Of a stretch of DNA of 39,472 bases, positions 25,013 to 34,663 are shown one piece after another (position 1 is the first letter of the stretch; each line of letters starts with the position of its first letter). The notes below the pieces were generated by a model. It ran no database searches, was not told the origin of the DNA, and was given only the letters and a program-made list of their open reading frames with translations. Origin of the DNA: Deltaproteobacteria bacterium (GTDB lineage Bacteria > Myxococcota_A > UBA9160 > UBA6930); NCBI GenBank assembly GCA_029261775.1, contig JAJDAR010000329.1:1-39472 (forward strand), in the 5' to 3' direction. The translations under genes and the position numbers were made by a program.

Positions 25013-27385
25013 TCAGAGCAGCGGGTCGCAGCGCGCCTCGACGCCGAACGGGAACTCCTGACGGCTCGACGCGTCGCAGACTCCGTTGTCGGTGCAGGTG
25101 GTCTCGATCCGACCGCCGGGGCGGAGGAAGAGCGAGATCTGGTCCAGCGCGGCAGGCGTCACGCGCAACCGATTGTGCGGATCGCAGCGATTGCCGACGG
25201 CCTGGTCGTTGAACAGGGGGGGCACGAAGGGCAGATGGGCGGGGTCGTCGAGATCGAAGGCGGCGGTGTCGATGACCATGTAGGCCGAGTCCTGCGGGCC
25301 CTTCGAAGAGGGCATGCCCGCGAGATCCTGCATCGCCGAGGACTCGTGCACGGGCAACCCGAGCGTGGCTCCGGCGAGCTGCGAGCCGAGGTTCGAGACC
25401 TGCTGATCGTGCAGCGCCACGTGCAGCAGGATCTTCTTCGCGATGCTTCCGGGCAGCGGGTCGCGCGTGATGTGGGTCGCGTAGCCGGCCGGGTCCCCGC
25501 GCGCCCAGAGCTCGTGGGAGAGACCGATGCCGATCGCCTGATTCATCCGATCCGGGATCACCAGGTCGAGGGCCTGCTCGAACTGCAGGAAGGGTGTGGC
25601 GCGCTGCAGCAGGAGGCTGAAGTTGATCGCGGGCACGTCCAGGACGAGTCGCTCGACATCCGGTGTCAGGGCCGCGAAGAGGTGCCCCATGATCCCCCCG
25701 AGACTCGCGCCCCAGTAGTAGATCTCGTCGTTCTCGAGCAGCGCACCCGTGCCGCCCGGCCCCTGGAAGGCCGGGTCGCGATTGAAATCACCTTCACGCA
25801 TCATGCGGGCCAGCAGCAGGGCATGCACCTGGCCCTGGCGAAGGCGGTCGGGCAGCGCCTGGACCAGATCCGGGTTCACCGTGACCTTGAAGATGAAGCT
25901 CTGCGGCAGGCTGGGCCGCGTGTCGGGCCCCGACATGCCGACCCAGTTCGTGCCGCCCGGGATCAGGCCCGGGGCCAGCGCCGAACCGGCCACGCCGTCG
26001 GCCGTACCCGGGCCCTCGCCGAACAGGCCGTGCCCGATCACGATCGGCGGCAGCGGCGAGAAGCCACCCGCCGCGTCGAAGACGTCGCAGGGGATGCCGA
26101 TGCCGAAGGGTGCATCCGTGGTCGTCGACCACACGGGCAGCCCGTCCGGCCCGCGCACGAGATTGCGGACCTCGGTGTTCTCGACGAAGGGGTCGCCGCC
26201 GAGGAAGAGCGGCGCCTGGAAGGTCCCCTCGACGAAGCGCCAGACCGGCTCGGCGGGATCCGTGCAGCCCGGGTTCCGCTCGTCGACGTCGTCCACCTGG
26301 AAGGTCTGGAGGCCCGCCGCGCGCTGGGCGTCGAGCCAGGCGAAGGCCTGATCGCGCATCGAGACCAGCTCGCGGGTCAGGGAGGCATCGCTCTGCACCT
26401 GGAAGTCGAAGGCCAGCTGCAGGTCGCCACGCGGGACCCCGACCTCGTCGAGGCGCCGAAGCACGGGCTCGAGCTGCTGGCGTCGGGCCTCGACCGCCGG
26501 CAGGTCGGACGGCGCCCCGTCACGGATCGCGCGGAACACCGGCTCGGGCTCGATCGCGTTGCCCTGCCCATCCACCAGCCTGCGGACCGCGACCAGGTAG
26601 CGCTTGCCCGGCGTCAGGCTGGCCCCGGGGCGCAGGAAGGTCACGATGCGATCCGAGTCCGTGGTGGTGCCGTCGTTCTCGATCCAGTGGATCTTCCGTT
26701 CCCCCGTCTCCCAGTCGATCAGCAGGGTCGGGCTCTGATCCCGGAGACCCTTCTCGGTGTAGGTCCGGGTCGCCGCCACGATCCTCGGGGCCTCCGAGCG
26801 CACCGGGTCGGGGGTCGGCTCGAAGTGCATCAGCACCTGCACGGTCGGACTGAAGCCGTCGTTCTCCAGGAACGGAGTCGGGTCGGCGGGGCCGATGTCG
26901 ATGGTCGGGAAGAGCCGCGCGATCACCGGGAGCGAGGTCGGGCCGTAGGCGATGCGCACGCCCGTCTCCGTCGAGGCCGGCTCCTCGAAACGCGACGACG
27001 GGTAGGGCAGCAGGCACTCGACCTGGTTCAGGATCTCGCACTCGTCGGGGCGGTCCAGCGACACCAGGTCGAAGCGCGTCCGTGTGTGCCGGGGCTCGCC
27101 CGCGCCGACCCAGGCCTCGAGCTCGTAGGACCCGGCGGCCAGACCGCTCAGGGTTCCCGCGACACCACCGGGGATCACGGCGAAGCTGCTCGCCGGAAGG
27201 GGCTGGCCGTCCAGGTGGAGCACCAGGCTCTGGACGTCGCTCAGGGGCGGCAGATCGAGCTGGAAGCCGACGTCGCCCGGGGCGCTCACCAGGCCATCGG
27301 GCGGGCTCGCGAAGGCGAAGGGCCGGGGCACGCAGCCGGGGAGCAAGGCCAGCAGCAGCAGGGGAACGAGAGCATGACGAAGCAT
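25013..27385 (-). CDS. Large secreted lipoprotein, alpha/beta-hydrolase-like
   Basis: Lipobox LLLLALLPGC; ECLLPYPSSRF; PIVIGHGLFG; nucleophile-elbow-like YYWGASLGGIMGHLFAAL. Confidence 0.7.
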   Translation of the reverse strand: MLRHALVPLLLLALLPGCVPRPFAFASPPDGLVSAPGDVGFQLDLPPLSDVQSLVLHLDGQPLPASSFAVIPGGVAGTLSGLAAGSYELEAWVGAGEPRHTRTRFDLVSLDRPDECEILNQVECLLPYPSSRFEEPASTETGVRIAYGPTSLPVIARLFPTIDIGPADPTPFLENDGFSPTVQVLMHFEPTPDPVRSEAPRIVAATRTYTEKGLRDQSPTLLIDWETGERKIHWIENDGTTTDSDRIVTFLRPGASLTPGKRYLVAVRRLVDGQGNAIEPEPVFRAIRDGAPSDLPAVEARRQQLEPVLRRLDEVGVPRGDLQLAFDFQVQSDASLTRELVSMRDQAFAWLDAQRAAGLQTFQVDDVDERNPGCTDPAEPVWRFVEGTFQAPLFLGGDPFVENTEVRNLVRGPDGLPVWSTTTDAPFGIGIPCDVFDAAGGFSPLPPIVIGHGLFGEGPGTADGVAGSALAPGLIPGGTNWVGMSGPDTRPSLPQSFIFKVTVNPDLVQALPDRLRQGQVHALLLARMMREGDFNRDPAFQGPGGTGALLENDEIYYWGASLGGIMGHLFAALTPDVERLVLDVPAINFSLLLQRATPFLQFEQALDLVIPDRMNQAIGIGLSHELWARGDPAGYATHITRDPLPGSIAKKILLHVALHDQQVSNLGSQLAGATLGLPVHESSAMQDLAGMPSSKGPQDSAYMVIDTAAFDLDDPAHLPFVPPLFNDQAVGNRCDPHNRLRVTPAALDQISLFLRPGGRIETTCTDNGVCDASSRQEFPFGVEARCDPLL

Positions 27386-27462
27386 CGGAGCCTCCGGAGC
27401 AGCAGGGAGCCGCCGATCCTACCACGAGCCTGCTGGGCCCTGCGCCTCCCCTTGGGCGACGA

Positions 27463-28506
27463 TCAGAGCGGCTCCTGCTGGGTCAGGCAGTGGCAGGCGC
27501 CCAGACCCGCCACGAGGTCACGGGCCGGGATCGGGGCCAGGACCCGGCCTGGCAGGAGCTCGCGGAGGATGGCGAGGGCCCGCGCGTCGCTGGGCGCGCC
27601 GAAGACCGGAACCAGGGCCGTGTCGTTGGCGAGGTAGAAGTTGGCGTAGCTCGCCGGCAGCCGGGCTCCGTCGGCAAAGAGCGCTGGCGGCATCGGCAAC
27701 GCGACCCGCTGGATCGCCTCACCGGAGGCCAGTCGCGCCTCGCCGAGCCGTCGCCAGTTCGCCTCGAGCGGAGCGTGGTTGGGGTCACTCGGATCCTCCT
27801 CGCGAGCCGCCACCACCACCGAGGTCGAGACGAAGCGCGCGATGTCGTCGACGTGGCCGTCCGTGTCGTCCCCTTCGATTCCGTCACCGAGCCAGATCAC
27901 CTGCTCGGCCCCGAGCCAGTCGGCCAGCCGTGCCTCCATGCCTTCCCGGGTGCGCGGCGCCTCGCCGGGCTGCAGCCGGTTGGTCTGCAGGAGGCATGAG
28001 CTGGTGGTGAGGATCGTGCCTGCGCCATTGCCATCGACCGAGCCGCCCTCGAGCACGAAGCCGGCCGACAGCCGCGGCACATCGCGCAGCGCGGCGATCC
28101 GCGCCGGAACCGCCGCGTCCCGGTCCCACGGCGGGTACTTCCGTCCCCACGCGTCGAAGCCGAACTCCACCGCCACGGCCTCGGCCCCGGGCCCGCGAAG
28201 GAACACCGGACCGTGGTCCCTCACCCAGGCATCGTCGGTCGGGAGCGGCACGAGGCGCGTGCCGCGGTCGAGGCCGCGCGGGACGAGCTGGTCGAGGACC
28301 CGCTCGCCATGGGCCTCGTCGAGCACCGCCACACAGACTTCCTCGTGTCCGTGGAGCGCCGCCACCATGTCGAGGAACGCGGCTTCGACCGCGGGGAGCC
28401 GGCCGGGCCAGGTGTCCGGGTTGTGGGGCCAGGCGAGCCAGGTCGCGCGGTGGGGCTCCCACTCGGCGGGCCAGGTCAGCCCGAGGCTCCGAGGCGTCGT
28501 GTCCAC
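27463..28506 (-). CDS. aguA: Agmatine deiminase
   Basis: PAEWEPHRATWLAWPHNPDTWPG, DDAWVRDHGPVFL, LEGGSVDGNGAGTILTTSSCLL, DDTDGHVDDIARFV, GLGACHCLTQQEP. Confidence 0.92.
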   Translation of the reverse strand: MDTTPRSLGLTWPAEWEPHRATWLAWPHNPDTWPGRLPAVEAAFLDMVAALHGHEEVCVAVLDEAHGERVLDQLVPRGLDRGTRLVPLPTDDAWVRDHGPVFLRGPGAEAVAVEFGFDAWGRKYPPWDRDAAVPARIAALRDVPRLSAGFVLEGGSVDGNGAGTILTTSSCLLQTNRLQPGEAPRTREGMEARLADWLGAEQVIWLGDGIEGDDTDGHVDDIARFVSTSVVVAAREEDPSDPNHAPLEANWRRLGEARLASGEAIQRVALPMPPALFADGARLPASYANFYLANDTALVPVFGAPSDARALAILRELLPGRVLAPIPARDLVAGLGACHCLTQQEPL

Positions 28507-28530
28507 GGGAGAGATCCGGGCCGACGGAGC

Positions 28531-29430
28531 TCAGGCTCCGCCCGCGCCCTCGTCGCCGCCGGGCCGTCCGTCGCGAAAGCGCAGGGCCAGCTCCGCGTAC
28601 GCATCGACCCGTCGATCGCGCAGGAAGGGCCAGTGGCGTCGGGTCTCCTCGATCTGCGCGAGGTCGCAGTCGACCAGCAGCAGCTCGGCGTCGCTCTCGG
28701 ACGCCCGCCCCAGCACGCGCCCGAACGGGTCCGCTGCGAAGGACTGGCCGAAGAAGCGGATGGCGCCCTCGGTTCCGACCCGGTTCACGGCGAGAACGAA
28801 CACACCGTTGGCAATCGCGTGGCTTCGCTGGATCGTCTCCCAGGCGTCGTGCTGGGCTCGGTCCACCGCCTCCCCCTCGTCGAACTGCCAGCCGATCGCG
28901 GTCGGGTAGCAGAGCAGCTCGGCCCCCGCGGTGGCGGTGAGCCTCGCGGCCTCCGGGAACCACTGGTCCCAGCAGACCAGCGCTCCCACCTTGGCGTGCC
29001 GGGTGGGAGCCGCGACGAAGCCGAGGTCTCCCGGCGTGAAGTAGAACTTCTCGTAGTAGAGCGGGTCGTCGGGGATGTGCATCTTGCGGTAGGTCCCGAC
29101 GATCCGACCGTCGACGTCGAAGGTGAGCGCGGTGTTGTGGTACAGCCCCGCGGCGCGCCGCTCGAAGAGCGAGGCCACCACCACCACCTCGTGGCGGGCG
29201 GCGGCCTTGGCCAGGGCCTCGCTCGTCGGGCCCGGGATCGGCTCGGCCGCCTCGAAGCGGGCGGGATCCTCGTCCTGACAGGGGTAGGGGCCGAGGAAGA
29301 GCTCCGGCAGACAGACCAACCGTGCGCCGGCCCCCGCGGCCTCGGCGATGCGCGCCAGGGCCTCCTCGAGGTTGGCGGCGGCCTCGGCGGTGGGTTGCAT
29401 CTGGACCAGGGCCGCGGTCAGCACCGTCAT
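28531..29430 (-). CDS. aguB: N-carbamoylputrescine amidase (carbon-nitrogen hydrolase)
   Basis: LVCLPELFLGPYPCQDEDPARFE, YRKMHIPDDPLYYEKFYFTPGD, LVCWDQWFPEAARL; adjacent to agmatine deiminase. Confidence 0.92.
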   Translation of the reverse strand: MTVLTAALVQMQPTAEAAANLEEALARIAEAAGAGARLVCLPELFLGPYPCQDEDPARFEAAEPIPGPTSEALAKAAARHEVVVVASLFERRAAGLYHNTALTFDVDGRIVGTYRKMHIPDDPLYYEKFYFTPGDLGFVAAPTRHAKVGALVCWDQWFPEAARLTATAGAELLCYPTAIGWQFDEGEAVDRAQHDAWETIQRSHAIANGVFVLAVNRVGTEGAIRFFGQSFAADPFGRVLGRASESDAELLLVDCDLAQIEETRRHWPFLRDRRVDAYAELALRFRDGRPGGDEGAGGA

Positions 29431-29694
29431 GGGGCGGGAGAATCGCAGACGCCAGCCGGCAGCGCCGGTGGCAAGCGCCGGGCCCGTGTGACCGCACCCG
29501 TCACGCAGGGGAGCCAGGCTCGCCCGTATGACACACCCTCTCGATTCCGTCCGCTTCCGGTCCCTCGGCGCCCTGCTCGGCTCAGCGCTTCAGCACCCCT
29601 GGCTCCGCGGTCTGGTCCAGTCGCTGGCCATCGTCGGTCTGTTCCTCGGCTTCGGTCTCGGGGTCGCCGCCCTCGGACGTACAATGACGAGCGG

Positions 29695-30144
29695 ATGGTC
29701 GACGACGACGACGACGGTGACGGAGGGATCGAGCCCGAAACCTGGCTCGTGGATGGCTTCAACGTCCTGCACGTCGGGATCCTCCGGGGCCGCACGCGCG
29801 GACGCTGGTGGCAGCGGGAGCCTCGGGCCCAGGTGCTGATCCGGGCCCGCCGCTTCGACGGCCCGGGCCGGATCCGCGTCGTGTTCGACGGCCCAGACCC
29901 CGACGGCCCCGACGCCGGTGGGGGCGCAACGGGCCCCGACGAACCCGAGGACGGTGGCTCGGCATCGGTCGAGGTCGTGTTCGCCGAGTCGGCCGACGAG
30001 TGGCTCCTGCGTGCGGTCCGGGAGGCACCCGAGCCGGGGGCGGTGGCGGTGGTCACCGGCGATCGCCGGCTGGCCGATCGGGCCCGGCACCGCGGCGCCC
30101 GGATCGTGGCGCCCCGCGCGTTCCTGGCCCGCTGCAAGCCCTAG
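29695..30144 (+). CDS. NYN-domain (YacP-like) putative RNase
   Basis: TWLVDGFNVLHVGILRGR, IRVVFDGPDPDG, VEVVFAESADEWLLRAV, VAVVTGDRRLADRARHRGARIVAPRAFL. Confidence 0.82.
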   Translation: MVDDDDDGDGGIEPETWLVDGFNVLHVGILRGRTRGRWWQREPRAQVLIRARRFDGPGRIRVVFDGPDPDGPDAGGGATGPDEPEDGGSASVEVVFAESADEWLLRAVREAPEPGAVAVVTGDRRLADRARHRGARIVAPRAFLARCKP

Positions 30145-30157
30145 AGGCAGCGCCGCT

Positions 30158-31195
30158 TCAGGGGCCGGTCCGGCGGGCCAGGTCCTGCCTGACCTCCGGG
30201 TTGGCGCAATGCGGCATGGGCTCCGAGCGCAGGCCGGCCAGCAGGTTGTCGACGGCCAGATCCGCCATCCGGGCCCGCGTGGCCACGCTGGCGCTGCCGA
30301 TGTGGGGCGCGAGGACGAGCCCTGGAACGCCCAGGAGGGGGCTGTCCGGGGGGAGCGGCTCCGCCTCGTAGACATCGAGCGCAGCGGCCGCCAGGTGCCC
30401 CGAGCGCAGCGCGGCCGCCAGGGCCGACTCGTCGACCAGGCCTCCGCGCGCCGTGTTCACCAGCACGGCGCCCCGGGGCAGGCTCGCGAGCTCGGCGGGA
30501 CCGAGCAGGCCTCGGGTGTCGTCACAGAGCGCCACGTGAAGGCTGACGAACGCCGAGCGCGCCAGCAGCTCGGGCAGGGGGACCCGCTCCACCCCGGCGA
30601 CCTCGCATGGCGACCGGTTCCAGCCCAGGACCCGCATGCCGAAGCCCTGGGCCCGTGCGGCCACCGCGCGACCGATCGCACCGAGCCCGATCAGGCCCAG
30701 CACGGCGCCGTGCAGGTCCCTCCCCAGCAGGAGATCGGGCTCCCAGCTGCGGGCGGGGGTCCAGGCACCGGATCGCACGAATCGATCGGCCTCGGGGATG
30801 CGACGCGCCGCCGCCAGGAGCAGTGCGAAGGCCAGATCCGCCGTCGTCTCGGTCAGCACCCCAGGCGTGTGTCCCACGGGGATCCCTCGCGCGCTGGCCG
30901 CGGCCAGATCGACGTGGTCGACGCCGACCGAGCAGCTCGACACCACCCGCAGCCGGGGCGCCGCAGCCAGCAGCGGGGCGTCGATGCGATCCGTGAGCAG
31001 GCATAACAGCCCTTCACAGGAGGCCAGGCGATCCCGAAGCTCCTCCGGGCTGGGGGCCCCCGGCCCCGGCCAGACCTCCAGCTCGACCTCGCGCCCCGCC
31101 CGCTCGAGCGCGTCACCGGGGAGCGTCCGGGTCGCGAAAACCCGCGTGCCTGAATCGGCCGCCACGCCTCGAGTGTCTCCTGTCCACCGGGTCAA
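30158..31195 (-). CDS. D-isomer-specific 2-hydroxyacid dehydrogenase (glyoxylate/hydroxypyruvate reductase-like)
   Basis: LGLIGLGAIGRAVAARAQGFGMRVLGWNR, LVNTARGGLVDESALAAAL, DVYEAEPLPPDSPLLGVPGLVLAPHIGSAS. Confidence 0.93.
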   Translation of the reverse strand: MTRWTGDTRGVAADSGTRVFATRTLPGDALERAGREVELEVWPGPGAPSPEELRDRLASCEGLLCLLTDRIDAPLLAAAPRLRVVSSCSVGVDHVDLAAASARGIPVGHTPGVLTETTADLAFALLLAAARRIPEADRFVRSGAWTPARSWEPDLLLGRDLHGAVLGLIGLGAIGRAVAARAQGFGMRVLGWNRSPCEVAGVERVPLPELLARSAFVSLHVALCDDTRGLLGPAELASLPRGAVLVNTARGGLVDESALAAALRSGHLAAAALDVYEAEPLPPDSPLLGVPGLVLAPHIGSASVATRARMADLAVDNLLAGLRSEPMPHCANPEVRQDLARRTGP

Positions 31196-31238
31196 CGGGC
31201 CTGCAGGGGCGCGCCGCTCCCGCTAGGGGTTGCTCAGC

Positions 31239-31268
31239 TTGGCACGAAGCCCGGGTACGCGGTAGAAC
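31239..31268 (+). promoter_or_regulatory. Candidate sigma70-like promoter (TTGGCA-18-TAGAAC) for the first RND gene
   Basis: Read upstream of 31384. Confidence 0.35.
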
Positions 31269-31318
31269 CTCCGGTCCCGCGCCCCGGACCCGACGCCTCG
31301 CCCGACATCCCGGCGACG

Positions 31319-31355
31319 GGCCCGATCCCTCCTCGGGCCGACTCCACGTCGGCCC
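31319..31355 (+). promoter_or_regulatory. Two mutually exclusive hairpins in the RND1 leader
   Basis: GGCCCGA(31319-31325)/TCGGGCC(31333-31339) versus GGGCCGAC(31335-31342)/GTCGGCCC(31348-31355); share 31335-31339. Confidence 0.45.
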
Positions 31356-31383
31356 CCCACTGCTCCACACAGGAAGAGGAACG

Positions 31384-34300
31384 ATGGCCGAAGCCCAACC
31401 GCCCCCCGGTTACCACGGTCGCGAGAGCGCGACCCTGAAGTTCGCGAAGTTGATCGTCAGGCGCCGCGCGATCGTCGCGGCCCTGCTGATCCTCTCCACC
31501 AGCTTCTTCGCCTACCCGATCTTCAACACGGTGATGACCGGGTTCGGGGTTCCGCTCGGTGGCCCGACGGTGCGGATCGACACCAACGCCCGCGACCAAT
31601 GGCCCGACCATCCCTTCATCCACGCCCAGGACAAGTTCTCGTCCAAGTTCGGGTCGGCCACGGCCGTGGCGATCGGCGTGGTGGTGAAGGAAGGAACGAT
31701 CTTCACCCCGGAGATCCTCCAGAAGATCGACCGCATCACCAAGAGCGTCGACGGGATCGAGGCCAGCGACCTGCTGCCGGCGTACGACAGCCAGACGGAC
31801 GCCCGCGACGAACTCCGGGAGGAGTGGGAAGACGAGATGGACGAGGCGGGGGAGGAGGTCTCCGCCTTCCAGATGATCCGTCGCCTCGACCGGATCTTCC
31901 CGCCCTACCCGGTGAACCACGACCAGGTTCGGTCGGTGACCCACCGCTCGACCCGGGTCTTCGAGATCCAGCCGGATGGCGCCATCGAGAACCGCCTGCT
32001 GATCCAGAAGGTTCCCGAGACCCAGGAAGAGGCCGACGCGATCCGCGAGCTGGTCCGGCAGAACCCGCCGGTCATCTTCGGGCGCTTCGTCTCCTACGAC
32101 GAGAAGGCCGCGCTGATCACCGCCAACTTCGTGACCGACCGGCTGTCGGGTTCCGACGTGTACAAGGCCGTCTTCGAGCACGTCAAGAAGATCAAGGCCG
32201 CCGAGGACGACGAGAACGTCACGGTCTACGTGTCCGGCGTGCCGATCCTGGTGGGCTGGATTCTCGAGCACGCCTTCCAGATCCTGCTCTACGTCATCCT
32301 GACCATCGCGGTCATCTTCCTGCTGCTGTGGGCCTACTTCCGCAGATGGCACGGCGTCGTCATCCCCTTCATCGCGGCGATCGCGACCGTGATCTGGGGC
32401 CTCGGCTACACCGGCTGGCGGGGCATCACCTTCGACCCATTGATCCTCGTGATTCCCATGATCATCACGGCGCGGGCCGTCTCGCACACCGTCCAGATGG
32501 CGGAGCGGTTCTTCGAGGACTACGAGATCATGCTGCCGCGCTACGGCGACCCCGACGTCGCCAAGCGCGAGGTCGCGACGATCGCCATGGGCGAGCTGAT
32601 CGTGCCGGGCACTCTCGGCATCGTCACGGACGTCGCGGGCCTGCTCGCGATCATGGTCACCACGATCCCGCAGATGCGCGACCTCGGCGAGTTCGGCGCC
32701 TTCTGGGTGCTCTCCATCATCGTCACGGTCGAGATCCTGCACCCGATCCTGATCTGCTACCTGCCGGCGCCGAAGGAGCACGAGCACTTCCTTCCAGAGT
32801 TCATGATCCGCTTCACGCGCGGGGTCGGAAACGTCACCACCCACCCGAGGTGGAAGTACGTCATCGCGGGAACGACCGTGTTCCTGTTCATCAGCTCGAC
32901 CTGGGTCACGCTCTTCTACTCGAAGATCGGCGAGGCGAGCCCTGGAACACCGCTGCTATGGCCAGATCACGAGTGGAACCTGGCGACAGCCGTGATCGCC
33001 GACAAGTTCGGCGGCGTGGACAGCTTCGTCGTCTTCACGGACGGCGACAAGGAGAACGCGAGCGGGGACGCCGAGCCCATCCGCCGGATGGAGGAACTCG
33101 AGCGTTGGATGGAATCCAACACCGATCTCGGCGCCACGGTCTCGGTCGTGCCCTTCCTGAAGGCGTACTGGGGCCAGAACCACTACGGCGACCCCAAGTG
33201 GTCCTACATCCCAGCGGATTCCGGGGGGGTGCGGGCGGCCCTCTTCCAGCTGCGGCAGAACGGCGCACCGGGCTTCCTGCGGCCCTTCATGACCGACGAC
33301 AGCCGCTACGCGAACGTGTCGCTGATCTACCGGGATCACAAGGGCGACACGCTGATCAACGTCAGTCGTGCGGCGGACGCCTACATCAAGCAGAACCCGA
33401 TCGGTCAGGTGATCGTGCGCCTGGACAAGAACCACGCCGAGCGGGAAGCGAGCTTCTTCTCGAAGCAGAAGATCCTCGACAACCTCTACTACATGCTGGG
33501 ACCGCTGCTCCCCGAGCGCGCACACACCCTCACCGTCAAGGTGAGGAAGGAGGGCGGCAGCTACGAAGAGCTCCCGGTCACGCGCAAGAACGGCGAGGGC
33601 GAGCTGCCCGAGTGGTTCGAGGACTTCAACGAGCAGGCGTTGACCGACTACGAGGACGCCGTCGACGAGCTCGAGGAAGGCGACGTCTTCACCTGGCCCG
33701 AGACCCTGGCCGAGTGGGACGCAGACGACGTCCAGTGGTGGTGGGAGAGCGAGGAGTACGGCATCCGGGCGGTCGGGGTGAACACCCGCGACCTGATCGT
33801 CCACGACGTCAAGGCCGTCGAGGGATTGCCACGCTACCAGCCGACCAACTCCTGGACCCGGGGCATGCAGTTCGTGCTTGCGGGTGGGATCATGGGCATC
33901 CTGGCCGCCACCAACGACGAGGTGGAGCGCAGTCACGTCGCGAACATCGCGCTGATCTTCTTGATCATCTTCGTGCTGCACTCGGTCACGTACCAGTCGG
34001 TGCCGAGCGGGTTCATCATCCTGCTGCAGATCGCGACGGCCACCATGCTCTCGCTCGCCTACATGGCGATCAAGGGCGTAGGCCTCAACATCAACACCCT
34101 GCCGGTGCAGTCCGTCGGGGTGGGAATCGGTGTCGACTACGCGATCTACATCGTCGACCGGATCCGCCAGGAGGTGGCCGACACGGCCGACATCGACGAG
34201 GCGGTGCGTCGCGCCGTCCGCACCACCGGCATGGCCGTGACCTTCACGGCCACGACCATCGTCGGGGGCATCGCGATGTGGGCCCTGCCCCGACCGCTCG

Positions 34301-34503
34301 GGCCGGATCTGCGCTTCCAGGGCGAGATGGCCCAGCTGCTGACCATCCTGATGGTGATCAACATGATCGGCGCCATCACGGTGGTCCCGGCCTTCTACTC
34401 GATCTTCCGGCCCAAGGTCGCCACGGCGCTCCTGAACGACGAGCAGCGCGAGGCGATCCGGATCCAAAAGGAAGCCGAGCGCCGCAAGGGACTGGCCGAC
34501 TAG
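31384..34503 (+). CDS. RND superfamily transporter (MMPL/HpnN-like), paralog 1
   Basis: 1039 aa; two TM blocks; IPMIITARAVSHTVQMAERFFED, SVGVGIGVDYAIYIVDRIRQEV, TTGMAVTFTATTIVGGIAMW; SD AGGAAGAGGAACG. Confidence 0.92.
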   Translation: MAEAQPPPGYHGRESATLKFAKLIVRRRAIVAALLILSTSFFAYPIFNTVMTGFGVPLGGPTVRIDTNARDQWPDHPFIHAQDKFSSKFGSATAVAIGVVVKEGTIFTPEILQKIDRITKSVDGIEASDLLPAYDSQTDARDELREEWEDEMDEAGEEVSAFQMIRRLDRIFPPYPVNHDQVRSVTHRSTRVFEIQPDGAIENRLLIQKVPETQEEADAIRELVRQNPPVIFGRFVSYDEKAALITANFVTDRLSGSDVYKAVFEHVKKIKAAEDDENVTVYVSGVPILVGWILEHAFQILLYVILTIAVIFLLLWAYFRRWHGVVIPFIAAIATVIWGLGYTGWRGITFDPLILVIPMIITARAVSHTVQMAERFFEDYEIMLPRYGDPDVAKREVATIAMGELIVPGTLGIVTDVAGLLAIMVTTIPQMRDLGEFGAFWVLSIIVTVEILHPILICYLPAPKEHEHFLPEFMIRFTRGVGNVTTHPRWKYVIAGTTVFLFISSTWVTLFYSKIGEASPGTPLLWPDHEWNLATAVIADKFGGVDSFVVFTDGDKENASGDAEPIRRMEELERWMESNTDLGATVSVVPFLKAYWGQNHYGDPKWSYIPADSGGVRAALFQLRQNGAPGFLRPFMTDDSRYANVSLIYRDHKGDTLINVSRAADAYIKQNPIGQVIVRLDKNHAEREASFFSKQKILDNLYYMLGPLLPERAHTLTVKVRKEGGSYEELPVTRKNGEGELPEWFEDFNEQALTDYEDAVDELEEGDVFTWPETLAEWDADDVQWWWESEEYGIRAVGVNTRDLIVHDVKAVEGLPRYQPTNSWTRGMQFVLAGGIMGILAATNDEVERSHVANIALIFLIIFVLHSVTYQSVPSGFIILLQIATATMLSLAYMAIKGVGLNINTLPVQSVGVGIGVDYAIYIVDRIRQEVADTADIDEAVRRAVRTTGMAVTFTATTIVGGIAMWALPRPLGPDLRFQGEMAQLLTILMVINMIGAITVVPAFYSIFRPKVATALLNDEQREAIRIQKEAERRKGLAD

Positions 34504-34535
34504 GCCGCCGGAGCCGCTAGACCCGCTCCCGCCGG

Positions 34536-34565
34536 CCGGGTGCCCTCTCCAGGGAAGGCACCCGG
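34536..34565. terminator. Perfect 9-bp stem hairpin downstream of RND1
   Basis: CCGGGTGCC(34536-34544)...GGCACCCGG(34557-34565), about 33 nt after the stop; no U-tract. Confidence 0.5.
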
Positions 34566-34663
34566 TCGGCCCGCTCCCCTTCCTGACCGCCGCCCGGCAC
34601 CCTCCCGGCCCGGGGTGGCTGCGCCCCTGCGGGAGCCTCGGCCCTCCGGGGGGACCTCCCCGC

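Noticed and set aside
22297-25212. 971-aa plus-strand ORF antisense to frdABC
   Set aside because: Low-complexity R/H/V/G-rich translation opposite strongly recognised frd genes; typical antisense open frame caused by high GC3 codon usage
24872-27637. 921-aa plus-strand ORF antisense to the lipoprotein gene
   Set aside because: No recognisable motifs; opposite a coherent lipoprotein with lipobox and hydrolase motifs
28213-29694. N-terminal extension of the 643-aa plus ORF ending in the NYN gene
   Set aside because: Antisense to aguA/aguB; only the NYN part from ATG 29695 has coding motifs
31240-31256. Possible sigma54 promoter (TGGCACG) upstream of RND1
   Set aside because: The -24 element TGGCACG is present but the -12 TTGC is missing at the required spacing
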